Shown here: in pieces, positions 24,330 through 32,766 of the stretch
How positions within the stretch are numbered: the stretch's first letter is position 1
Layout: each line of letters begins with the position of its first letter
Assembly: GCA_021325335.1 (NCBI GenBank)
Contig: JAJPHJ010000055.1
Span: 1-37,253, forward strand
Direction: 5' to 3'
DNA from: Pseudomonadota bacterium
GTDB lineage: Bacteria > Vulcanimicrobiota > Vulcanimicrobiia > Eremiobacterales > Eremiobacteraceae
DNA: 37,253 nt
Position numbers and translations under genes: made by a program
The notes under the pieces: generated by a model
What the model was told of the DNA's origin: nothing
Database searches by the model: none
The model's input: only the letters and a program-made list of their open reading frames with translations

Positions 24330-25191
24330 GATAACCCTTCGCCGAGAGATATCCGCGCAACGCGTCCTGCCACGGGTGCGCCATGAGCCCGAGAGCGCCG
24401 AGCCTTTCGCTCGCGAGCACGGAGTACGGCGGACGCGGGGCTTTTCCGGCCATCGTTGCGGCGGGTACTCGTTCCGGGCGCGTGCGTGCGCCGCAAAGCG
24501 TGAAGATAGTATCCGCGAATTCGAACCAGCTGCATTGACCGGCATTTGCCAAGTGGTAGATCCCATATGGCGCCTGAGCCCGCGTGAGCCCGATCATGAG
24601 TGCGGCGGCGTCGCGCGCGGAGGTCGGCGCCATGACGATGTCATCCACGACTTTTGGCGCGTCACCGGCGCGCGCTTCTGCGACCATGGACTCGACGAAG
24701 TTGCCGCCTTTGCCGCTGCTGCCCGCGGGACCGAAGACCGCTGAGAGCCTGATGATATAGGCCCGGGCGTTGGCCGACGAGACGAGGAATTCGCCGGCGA
24801 GCTTCGTCATCCCATAGACGTTGATTGGGTGCGGCGCGTCGCTCTCCACGTACGGTTCGCGTTTACCGCCATCGAAGACAAAATCCGAGCTCACATACAT
24901 GACCGCTGCGCCGCGTCGCTGCGCCTCGAGGGCCACGCGATATGCTCCGACGGCGTTGATCGAAAGCGCGCGATCCGGCTCGTCTTCGCAGCGATCGGTC
25001 TGATGAAACGCCGCGGTGTTGACCACCACATCGCCTGGACCGATGTCACTCAATGCTCGCTCGACGCTCGCTTGACTCGTCACCTCGATCGAGTCGTGAT
25101 CGAGCGAGACGACGTCCAAGCCGCTCGATCTCGCGGCGAGCACCACTTCGCTTCCGACTTGGCCCTTGCCACCGATCACCACCATGCGCAT
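24313..25191 (-). CDS. rfbD: dTDP-4-dehydrorhamnose reductase-like protein
   Basis: 292 residues, RmlD-type SDR. The Rossmann motif is GGKGQVG at 7-13. VNTAAFHQTDRCEDEPD at 57-73 is the family-typical loop, and the catalytic residues are SSDFVFDG at 101-108 and Tyr126/Lys130 (YGMTKLAGE). It reduces dTDP-4-keto-rhamnose to dTDP-L-rhamnose in classical pathways; rmlA, rmlB and rmlC are not in the window, so a related sugar is possible. ATG 25191 was preferred over GTG 25200 and ATG 25185 because of its position before MVVIGGKG. The 5' end is separated from deoA by three hairpin elements, and a decayed copy of this 5' end lies at 21861. Confidence 0.88.
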   Translation of the reverse strand: MRMVVIGGKGQVGSEVVLAARSSGLDVVSLDHDSIEVTSQASVERALSDIGPGDVVVNTAAFHQTDRCEDEPDRALSINAVGAYRVALEAQRRGAAVMYVSSDFVFDGGKREPYVESDAPHPINVYGMTKLAGEFLVSSANARAYIIRLSAVFGPAGSSGKGGNFVESMVAEARAGDAPKVVDDIVMAPTSARDAAALMIGLTRAQAPYGIYHLANAGQCSWFEFADTIFTLCGARTRPERVPAATMAGKAPRPPYSVLASERLGALGLMAHPWQDALRGYLSAKGYLKNRA

Positions 25192-25207
25192 AAGGGTCAC
25201 TCGTTCA

Positions 25208-25307
25208 GGGCGCGAATAAATTCGCGCTCGCTACATTGACTGTTAGCGCGAATAAATTCGCGCTCGCTACATTGACCGTTAGCGCGAATAAATTCGCGCC
25301 CGCTACA
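25208..25307 (-). repeat. Three tandem TGTAG hairpin elements
   Basis: Copies lie at 25208-25235, 25245-25271 and 25281-25307, with a 36-37 base period. On the minus strand each reads TGTAGC(G/A)(G/A)GCGCGAA, loop TTTA, TTCGCGC. They lie directly after the deoA stop (25325-25327) and before the rfbD start, oriented with both. The linkers between copies are about nine bases (TTGACYGTT) and are also nearly identical, so this is a tandem amplification, not a spacer array. Confidence 0.9.
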
Positions 25308-25324
25308 TTTGGGCGAGAGATCGA

Positions 25325-26617
25325 TCACGCGCGCGGCTCCCGGTGGATTCGCGCAAGGATGAGCGGCCCCGGTTGAGGCGCGCTTTCCGTAATCCTCACC
25401 GCTTCTCGGACGCGATCTGCGGTGACGGCTGCGGTCCCGGCGCCGTAGATGCCCAGTAGCGGTTCGCCTTCACGCACGGTTTCGCCGATCTGCCTGAGCA
25501 ATCGCACGCCGGCAATTCCCGATTCTGCGTTCTCCGCGGCGATGACGGCCTCCGCAATCGTCTTGCCGTCGATCCACGCCACCACCCCGCTTCGGTCCGC
25601 AAAAAGCAGCATTTCGGGCTGCCCGGGGCGCTGGAACGCTTCGAGGTCACCGCCCTGCGCGCGAACCATCGCGTCGAGGCGCAACCGTGCGGTCCCATCG
25701 CGCAGCGCATGGCGCACCGTTGCCTGCGCGCGCGACTCGATCTCCGGTCGTCCTGCATGCGGCCCGGCCAGCATCGCTTGGGCCACCGCCGTTGAGACAT
25801 CATAGAGCCGTCCGCCTTCGCGCCCGTGTAGCACGTCAAGCGCCTCGTCGAGCTCGAGCACATCGCCGACCGAGGCTCCCAATGGAACGTCCATATCCGT
25901 GACCAGCACGTGCATCGAGCGTCCGAGCGCCGCTCCGACGTCCGCGATCGTTTCTGCGAGTCGCGTCGCCGAGTCGACGTCCTCCATGAACGCGGAGCGG
26001 CCTGCCTTCACGTCGATGACGAGTGTCGGCGCACCGCCGGCGATCTTCTTCGAGAGCACGCTCGCTGCGATGAGCGGGATGCTCGCGACCGTGCCGGTCC
26101 GGTGGCGCAGCGCATACATCTTCTTGTCGGCAGGCGCCAGCCGATCGCTCGCGCCGGCGATTGCGCACCCAACCTCGCCCACCTGCGCCTTGAAGTCACG
26201 CACAGACAGATCGGTTCGCAACCCTGGAATGCGCTCGAGCTTGTCGAGAGTGCCGCCCGTGTGGCCGAGCCCACGTCCGGACAGCTTCGCCACCTTCACG
26301 CCGCACGCCGCCGCGAGCGGCACCGCGATGAGGCTGACGGCATCGCCGACGCCGCCCGTGGAATGTTTGTCGACGATCGTGCCGACCACGCCGCGCCAAT
26401 CGAGCATCGTTCCCGACCGCGCCATCGCGTCGGTCAAGCTCGTCGTCTCCTCAAGCGTGAGCCCGCTTTGCATGACCGCGCGCAGCCACGGCAGCAGATC
26501 GTCGTCGCCGAGCGTGCCGTCGCTGTAACCCTTGACGAGCGCTTCGATCTCGCCGCGCTCGTGCGACGTGCCCGCGCGCTTGGAAGCGGCAAGCTGCGCC
26601 GCTGCTGCCGCGCCCAT
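25325..26617 (-). CDS. deoA: Thymidine/pyrimidine-nucleoside phosphorylase
   Basis: 430 residues, the usual length. The phosphate/metal loop DKHSTGGVGD at 83-92 and the family signature SGRGLGHTGGTLDKLE at 113-128 are exact. Also present are KKMYALRHRTGTVASIPLI and a C-terminal beta-hammerhead domain (WIDGKTIAEAV...ENAESGIAG). The enzyme splits thymidine or other pyrimidine nucleosides with phosphate to base and (deoxy)ribose-1-phosphate in the cytoplasm. The ATG at 26617 starts two bases after the punA stop; a longer start at 26671 would overlap punA by 52 bases and does not fit the family N-terminus. Together with punA and deoB it completes conversion of nucleosides to ribose-5-phosphates. 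Confidence 0.93.
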   Translation of the reverse strand: MGAAAAAQLAASKRAGTSHERGEIEALVKGYSDGTLGDDDLLPWLRAVMQSGLTLEETTSLTDAMARSGTMLDWRGVVGTIVDKHSTGGVGDAVSLIAVPLAAACGVKVAKLSGRGLGHTGGTLDKLERIPGLRTDLSVRDFKAQVGEVGCAIAGASDRLAPADKKMYALRHRTGTVASIPLIAASVLSKKIAGGAPTLVIDVKAGRSAFMEDVDSATRLAETIADVGAALGRSMHVLVTDMDVPLGASVGDVLELDEALDVLHGREGGRLYDVSTAVAQAMLAGPHAGRPEIESRAQATVRHALRDGTARLRLDAMVRAQGGDLEAFQRPGQPEMLLFADRSGVVAWIDGKTIAEAVIAAENAESGIAGVRLLRQIGETVREGEPLLGIYGAGTAAVTADRVREAVRITESAPQPGPLILARIHREPRA

Positions 26618-26619
26618 CT

Positions 26620-27450
26620 TCAAGCCCGGCGCTCGATCAGATCCAAGATCAGGTTGCTCGCGTTCGGACAAGCTTGTTCCACGACGCTGAGGATCTCCGC
26701 GTGACTGTGCTCGGACGGTTGCTTACGGCGTCGTGGAAACGCGTCGTTCGAGATCACGGACAGCCCCAACACGCGCATGCCCAGCTGACGCGCGGCCATG
26801 ACTTCGGGGACGGTAGACATGCCGACCGCATCCGCGCCAAGCGCGTAGAGCATGCGCAGCTCTGCTTCGGTCTCGTAGGCAGGTCCGCTCAACGCCGCAT
26901 AGACGCCCATCTGGAGCGTTATGTGCTGCCGGTTCGCAGATGCGAGCGCTTCCCCGAGCAGCGTGATGTCGTACGCATCGCGCATCGCGACAAAACGCGA
27001 GCGTCCCTTCGGGAAGTCGGGCCCGCGCAGCGGATTGTCGCCGATGAGGTTGAGGTGATCGCGCACCAGCATCAGTTCGCCTTCGCGAAAATCGGGATTC
27101 AGGCCGCCGGCTGCGTTCGTCACGATGAGCGTCCGAGCGCCCAAGGCGTGCGCCACGGAAACCGGATACGCGACCTCGCGCATGCTCGCGCCTTCATAGA
27201 AATGGACCCGTCCGAGAAATGCGGCGACCACCACCCCACCGGGCGTTCGCCCGACGACGAGCTTGTGTTCGTGACCGGGCACCGTGCCTTTCGGAAAATT
27301 TGGAATGCTCGCATACGCGATGGCCGACTCGACGTCGAGCCAGTCGACTGCGGCGCCAAGACCGGAACCAAGCACGATCGCATACGCCGGGCGCAACTTT
27401 GTGTGCTTGACCAGAAAGTTCTTCGTGAGCGCGAGACCGAGCGTGGACAT
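26620..27450 (-). CDS. punA: Purine-nucleoside phosphorylase (trimeric PNP type)
   Basis: 276 residues, trimeric PNP/MTAP family. The phosphate loop is LGSGLG at 27-32, TNAAGGLNP lies at 111-119, and the signature SGPAYETEAELRMLYALGADAVGMSTVPEV at 188-217 includes Glu193, Met211 and the ribose-binding Ser/Thr. Asn235 in SVISNDA is the residue associated with 6-oxopurine (inosine/guanosine) specificity. It cleaves purine nucleosides with phosphate to base and pentose-1-phosphate. The ATG at 27450 lies seven bases after the murJ stop. It is embedded between murJ and deoA in one tight minus-strand operon. Confidence 0.93.
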   Translation of the reverse strand: MSTLGLALTKNFLVKHTKLRPAYAIVLGSGLGAAVDWLDVESAIAYASIPNFPKGTVPGHEHKLVVGRTPGGVVVAAFLGRVHFYEGASMREVAYPVSVAHALGARTLIVTNAAGGLNPDFREGELMLVRDHLNLIGDNPLRGPDFPKGRSRFVAMRDAYDITLLGEALASANRQHITLQMGVYAALSGPAYETEAELRMLYALGADAVGMSTVPEVMAARQLGMRVLGLSVISNDAFPRRRKQPSEHSHAEILSVVEQACPNASNLILDLIERRA

Positions 27451-27457
27451 CGAGGCC

Positions 27458-29014
27458 TTACGCCGGCGACCGAGCGTCCGGCCGCGAGCGCGACGTGACG
27501 ATGGCCCATAGCTCGGCGAGCTCTTTGACGCGCAGCGCCGCGCCGACGAGAAGTAAGACGGCCGCGCCTGCGAGCATCGCAAGCGCGAGAACGGCGCAGT
27601 GCTGCCAGAATGGCGCCGACACGTGCCACAGCGCGGTGGCGATTGACGACGCCACGACCGCCATCGCAACTGACGCCGCGCCGGTCGCCCAAATCGACGT
27701 CGTCGCAAACGACCCTTCTGCGATCCCGATCCGCCGCGCCAGTAGCCAGCCGAGTACCGCCGCTTCAACCAGCGACGCGAGCGAATTCGATGCCGCAAGC
27801 CCGTTGATCCCGAATGCGCGCACGGTCATGGCCGAACACAGCACGTTGAGCGCGACAACCGCGCACGCGACGATGACCGGCGTCTTCGAATCGTGCATCG
27901 CGAAGAAGCAGCGAGTCAGGACGATGCTCGCCGCAAGCCCCAAGAGCCCGATGGCGTAGAACTGCATGGCCCCGGCCGTGCGCACGACGTCACCCGGCGT
28001 GAAGGCGCCGCGTTCGAAGAGCACGCTGATGATTGGCCGTGCCAGCGCGATGAGCGCAAACGCCGAAGGGATCGTGATGAGCGCCGTGATGCGCAGGCCC
28101 GCGAAGGCGGTCGAGCGCAGACCTTCGAGTTCGCTCTTCGCGAACTGCGCCGACAGGATAGGAAAGATCACGGTCGCGATCGCGACCGCGAAGAGCTGCT
28201 GCGGGAACCCCACGACCTTGGTCGCGTACTGCATGGCTGCGATGTTGCCGGGCAAGAGCTTCGACGCGAAGTACTTGTCGAAAAGCAGATTCACCTGACC
28301 GACGGCAGAGCCGACGATGATCGGACCCAGGATAAGTCCAAGCGTGCGCAATCCGGGGTGGTGCAGGTCGAGCACAAAACGATACTTGCAGCGGCGCAAG
28401 TAGTTCGGCAACTGCACGGCCAGTTGCGCGAACAATCCCACCGCCGTGCCGAAGACGAGCGCGTAGATCCCATACAATCGAAAAAGCAGCAGCACGAAGA
28501 CGATCGTCACGAGGTTGAGCGCCGCGCCTTGCAGCGACGCGGCACGGTAGCTGCGCTGGGCGTTGAGCAACGCCTGCACCACACCGGCGATCGAGGTGGC
28601 GACGATCGTCGGCATGAGGATGCGCGTCATGGTCGTCGTCACGCCGGCTTCGGGCGCGGGGAAGCCGCGGGCGACCAGATGCACGAGCCAGGGTGCGGCG
28701 ATCCAGGCCAGCGCGGCGAGCACCGACAGCAAGATGATCAGCCCGTTGATGACCGTGCTGGAAAAGCGCCAGGCTTCCTCGGACTTCCCTTCGGCGAAGT
28801 AGCCGCTGAAGATGGGGACGAGCGCGCTCACGAGCGCACCGTTGAACACGCCGAACACGAGCGTGGGCAAGATCGCGGCGACCAAGAACGCGTCCAGCTC
28901 CCAGCGCTCGCCGAAATATTTCGCATTGACCACCTCGCGCGCGAATCCGAGCACCATGCTCAAGAGCGTCGCAAGCATCACGGCGAACGTCGAGGAGGTC
29001 ACGCTGCGCTTCAT
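27458..29014 (-). CDS. murJ: Lipid II flippase MurJ (MviN family)
   Basis: 518 residues with about 14 membrane helices. The MviN/MurJ N-terminus is clear: TLLSMVLGFAREVVNAKYFGERWELDAFLVA, followed by FNGALVSALVPIFSGYFAEGK. Mid-protein features are LLNAQRSYRAASLQGAALNL, PGNIAAMQYATKVVGFPQQLFAVAI, and LFERGAFTPGDV, the MurJ ERG-A motif. It flips lipid-linked peptidoglycan precursor (or a related wall/polysaccharide lipid intermediate) across the inner membrane. Fourteen bases separate it from the upstream O-antigen ligase gene and seven from punA. In this glycan operon it could be the general MurJ or a paralogue dedicated to the polysaccharide; the sequence looks like ordinary MurJ. Confidence 0.93.
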   Translation of the reverse strand: MKRSVTSSTFAVMLATLLSMVLGFAREVVNAKYFGERWELDAFLVAAILPTLVFGVFNGALVSALVPIFSGYFAEGKSEEAWRFSSTVINGLIILLSVLAALAWIAAPWLVHLVARGFPAPEAGVTTTMTRILMPTIVATSIAGVVQALLNAQRSYRAASLQGAALNLVTIVFVLLLFRLYGIYALVFGTAVGLFAQLAVQLPNYLRRCKYRFVLDLHHPGLRTLGLILGPIIVGSAVGQVNLLFDKYFASKLLPGNIAAMQYATKVVGFPQQLFAVAIATVIFPILSAQFAKSELEGLRSTAFAGLRITALITIPSAFALIALARPIISVLFERGAFTPGDVVRTAGAMQFYAIGLLGLAASIVLTRCFFAMHDSKTPVIVACAVVALNVLCSAMTVRAFGINGLAASNSLASLVEAAVLGWLLARRIGIAEGSFATTSIWATGAASVAMAVVASSIATALWHVSAPFWQHCAVLALAMLAGAAVLLLVGAALRVKELAELWAIVTSRSRPDARSPA

Positions 29015-29028
29015 GGGGATGCGGGTGC

Positions 29029-30371
29029 TTACGACTCCGCGCTCGCGGCTCCTGTGCCGGCGCCTTCATACGAGGCGGCAACCCCCGCACCGAGCAGCAG
29101 CCAGAACAAGCCCGCGACTTTGGGGAAGAAGAACAGGTCGTCGACGAGTTGGTGGCACAGCAAGCTCACCGTCGCCAACGACGCCGCAAGGGCCAACGGA
29201 GAAAGCGTCCGCAGGCGCCACGTCTCGCGCAACGCGACGAAACAAAACAAGAGCAGCGCAGCAAAACCGACGAGCCCCTGCTCCGCCAGCGTCTGCAACC
29301 ACAAACTGCTGGCCTGCGTCGCAACTCCCTGCACGCCGACCGATGGCAAGAGCGCCGAGAAATTGCCGGCGCCGACGCCGGTGACGGGATGCCGTTGGAA
29401 CAGCGCGATGGCAGCGGGCCAGAGCTGCGCGCGCGTCCCCACGCCGCCGGGCTGCTCGCTCACATCCAAGAGGAAGAACCGCTCCACGTCCGCCCAGCCC
29501 GCGTGCACGCGAACGAACCAAAAAACCAAAACGGCGATGCCGAGCGTGGCGCCGCAGGCCATGGCGATGAGCGACGAACGCGCCGCGGCGCGGGTTGCGC
29601 GTGCGAGCATCGCATACACGATGCCCACCATGAAAATGCCCGCGCGCGATTGCGACAAGATGAGCGCGGTCGCCGCAGCGCCGATGTCGGCTGCTCGCAA
29701 ACTCGCGAATCCGACACCGAGGAGCGGCGCGACCCAAAGTATTGGCAGCGCGGCTTCAAGATAACCGGCCAGCTGATTCGGTCCCTCGAGCGTGCCGGCC
29801 ACGCGCGGCATCGCGTAGCCATGCACGAGCACCGCCGAAGGGGCTCCGCCGAAGAACGCCTGGGACAATGCGGATAAGGCGACGATCGCGGTCGCCACTG
29901 CGACGCCCGAGACAAGCGCCCGCGGCGCATTCGGGATAGACTCGATGCTCGCGACCGCGCACCACAGCAGCACGAGATATTCGGCCTGCTTGAAAAACTC
30001 GCGCGCGACCTCCCAGCGGTCGGACGCCGAGAGCGAAGAGAGGGCGATCGCTGCGAGCAGCACGGCGCCCGCGATCATGACGCGGCGTGCGCCGGGGGAA
30101 CGAGGCCACGGGTTGATTCCCGAGAGCAGCAGGCCGAGCGCGGTACCCAGCGTCACGACCTTCGGCGCGGTCAACGTGGTCTGCGCGATGTCGCGATATG
30201 CTGCGAACGGGATGGCGAGCGCCAAGACGAACACGATCCAGGGCGAGCGGCGGTACGCGAGGTACACGGACGCCGCAGCGACGCACAAAAATGCGGCGGC
30301 AGACCACGGGGTAAGGGGGACGCGCTGGATTGTTTGGTCGATGACGGGCGGAAGCGTTGCGAACGCCTGCG

Positions 30372-30375
<4 letters not shown>
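29029..30375 (-). CDS. O-antigen ligase/polymerase family membrane protein
   Basis: 448 residues, about 11-12 membrane helices with the Wzy_C (PF04932)-type central part: GTLEGPNQLAGYLEAALPILW, LILSQSRAGIFMV, then a large extracytoplasmic loop with RAQLWPAAIALFQRHPVTGVGAGNF, the R...H segment characteristic of WaaL/Wzy enzymes. It would either ligate polysaccharide to a lipid acceptor or polymerise repeat units at the periplasmic face. GTG at 30375 gives a GTGA overlap with the sugar-transferase stop and lies four bases after AAGGAG; GTG 30378 is an alternative. The frame continues upstream only as a shadow. The transferase-ligase-MurJ order supports a surface-polysaccharide role. Confidence 0.85.
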
Positions 30376-31072
<697 letters not shown>

Positions 31073-31076
<4 letters not shown>

Positions 31077-32230
31077 ACGGAAAGCATCTCGCGCGGCGCG
31101 GGGACGGCGAAAGTCTGAAGCACGCGCTCTCCTACCTGCGCGAACGAATCGAGCTCTCCCATGAACGCGCCCGCGACTCCAGGCCTATAGTCGAGCAGGG
31201 GCGCGAACTCGCGCGTGTGATCGGTGCCGGGCGCGGTCGGGTCGCAGCCATGATCCGCCGTGACGATCAAACGGTCCCCTTCGTGCAGCTCATCGAGTAG
31301 GTCCGCCATTTTTGCGTCCATCGCTTCGAGCGCTTTGGCGTAGCCGAGCGGGTCGCGGCGATGTCCGTACTTCGAATCGAAATCGTTGAGGTTCGTGAAG
31401 CAAAAACCGCTCGTCTTTTTTTGCAGCCATTCGAGCGTGCGCGCTAGACCCTCGGCGTTGTCGGCCGTTCGGCTCCCGCCTGCGAGGCCCTGGCACGAGT
31501 AGATGTCCTGGATTTTCCCCAATCCGTACGTCGAAACTCCCGCCTCTTCCAGAAGTTCGAGCAGGCTCGGCGACGGCGGTCGCACTGCGAAGTCTCGGCG
31601 TCCTGCGGTGCGAACGAACGAGCCCGCAGAACCTGAGAACGGCCGCGCGATGACGCGATTAACGCGATTAGGCGGCACGAGCATGTCGCGGGCTTGCTGG
31701 CACCACTCCCAGAGAAGCTCGAGCGGGACGACGTCCTCGTGCGCCGCGACTTGGAACACGGAATCGGCAGAAGTGTAGACGATCGGATAACCGGTGCGCT
31801 GGTGCTCCGGTCCGAGCCGCTCGATGATCTCCGTTCCTGAGGCGACTTCGTTCCCCAGGATGCGGCGCCCGATGAGCGCCTCGTACCGCTCGATGAGGTC
31901 GCTGGGAAAACCGTGCGGGTAGGTGGGGAATGCGTGCGCGATGCGGATGCCCATCATCTCCCAGTGGCCGGTGACGCTGTCTTTCCCATTGCTCTGCTCG
32001 CGCAGCCGCGCGCAGGCGGCCAGCGGCGCGCTCGCAGGCTCGACGCCCCGGACGGACGCGAGCAGGCCCAGCCCGAGCCGCTCGAGCACGGGCATCCGCA
32101 CGCTGCCTGCGGCTCGCGCAGCGTTGGCTATCGAATTGACGCGCGGGTCGTCGCCGTAGCGCGCGGCGTCCTCGCTCGCGCCGACGCCGCCACCGTCGAC
32201 GACGATGACGACGGCTCTCACTTCCTTCAT
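31073..32230 (-). CDS. deoB: Phosphopentomutase
   Basis: 385 residues, alkaline-phosphatase superfamily. The active-site threonine Thr87 lies in GKDSVTGHWE. Metal ligands fit Asp12 (VVDGGGVG; most DeoB have DSFG or similar here), DFDSKYGHRRD, TADHGCDPT and DHTREF. It interconverts (deoxy)ribose-1-phosphate and (deoxy)ribose-5-phosphate, downstream of the nucleoside phosphorylases punA and deoA in the same operon. The ATG at 32230 starts one base after the stop of the small secreted protein gene. The replaced Ser after Asp12 (VDGGG) is a mild departure from the commonest form but leaves the ligand intact. Confidence 0.92.
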
Positions 32231-32231
32231 C

Positions 32232-32627
32232 TTAATAGCGGACTTTTACGGACACCGTCTGCTGGGCGGTGGCGCCGTCTGCGCGGATGGCGATGAGCAC
32301 GATCTGGGCCCGGTAACCCGGCAAGATGACCTTCGGCACGCGCACCGCCAAAGAGAACGTCCCGATGTCCACGCGCGGCACATTGACTTGGTAATTGCCG
32401 ATGCGCGCGAGCATCGCCGCAGCGTTGCTTGTGGTGAGAACGCGAGCTGACGCAAGCTCGCCTGCCCGCACGACCTGCGAAGACAGGCTGACCGATTCGA
32501 TCTGCACCGGGTCAGTAGGGGCTGCATAAGGGACGCCCGGCGGCAGCGGCGCGGCGCTTTGAAAGGGTTGCGTCGTTGCAAGCGCGATGGTGGAGACGCA
32601 GATCAGCGCCGCGATGAGCGTTGCCAT
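32232..32627 (-). CDS. Small secreted protein of unknown function
   Basis: 131 residues: a hydrophobic signal peptide (1-18, MATLIAALICVSTIALAT), a Pro-rich segment (about 20-40), then a beta-rich domain ending in VSVKVRY. The pattern of alternating strands (VQIESVSLSSQVVRAGE, TFSLAVRVPKVILPGY, RAQIVLIAIRADG) suggests an Ig-like or small beta-sandwich domain with extracytoplasmic location. No family was assigned. It is the first gene of the operon that continues with deoB. The ATG at 32627 was chosen although GGAGGT lies far upstream (32662-32667 as ACCTCC on the plus strand), with a perfect hairpin between. Confidence 0.65.
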   Translation of the reverse strand: MATLIAALICVSTIALATTQPFQSAAPLPPGVPYAAPTDPVQIESVSLSSQVVRAGELASARVLTTSNAAAMLARIGNYQVNVPRVDIGTFSLAVRVPKVILPGYRAQIVLIAIRADGATAQQTVSVKVRY

Positions 32628-32630
32628 CTG

Positions 32631-32647
32631 GGCCGCAGTCTGCGGCC
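32631..32647 (-). promoter_or_regulatory. Perfect hairpin between GGAGGT and the start codon
   Basis: GGCCGCAG and CTGCGGCC form a perfect 8-base inverted repeat around one base, ending three bases before the ATG at 32627. The only good ribosome-binding sequence, GGAGGT, lies on the far side. Folding would block or re-space initiation. Alternatively, read on the plus strand the hairpin is followed by TTTT and could be a terminator, but no plus-strand gene ends here. Confidence 0.4.
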
Positions 32648-32756
32648 TTTTCGATTTCTTTACCTCCGTCGGCGAAGGGCGGCGGCCGCCGTCACCTAAC
32701 CCTGTATCTTAAGGAAGCAACGGCCGGGTCGCGCGCGACTCCGGCCAAGCCGTTTT

Positions 32757-32760
32757 GGAG
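32757..32760 (+). promoter_or_regulatory. Ribosome-binding site selecting the mfd TTG start
   Basis: GGAG stands six bases before the TTG at 32767. The earlier in-frame TTG at 32755 overlaps this site and has none of its own, so 32767 is the better start. Confidence 0.6.
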
Positions 32761-32766
32761 AATCGT

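Noticed and set aside
25208-25307. CRISPR-like array of three repeats
   Set aside because: The intervals are about nine bases and almost identical to each other, the repeat is a full palindrome, and no cas genes are present. It is a tandem hairpin repeat.
27893-29764. 623-residue plus-strand open frame opposite murJ and the ligase
   Set aside because: Composition is rich in Arg, Asp, Glu, His and Gln with no hydrophobic core. It is the complement of clear membrane-protein genes.
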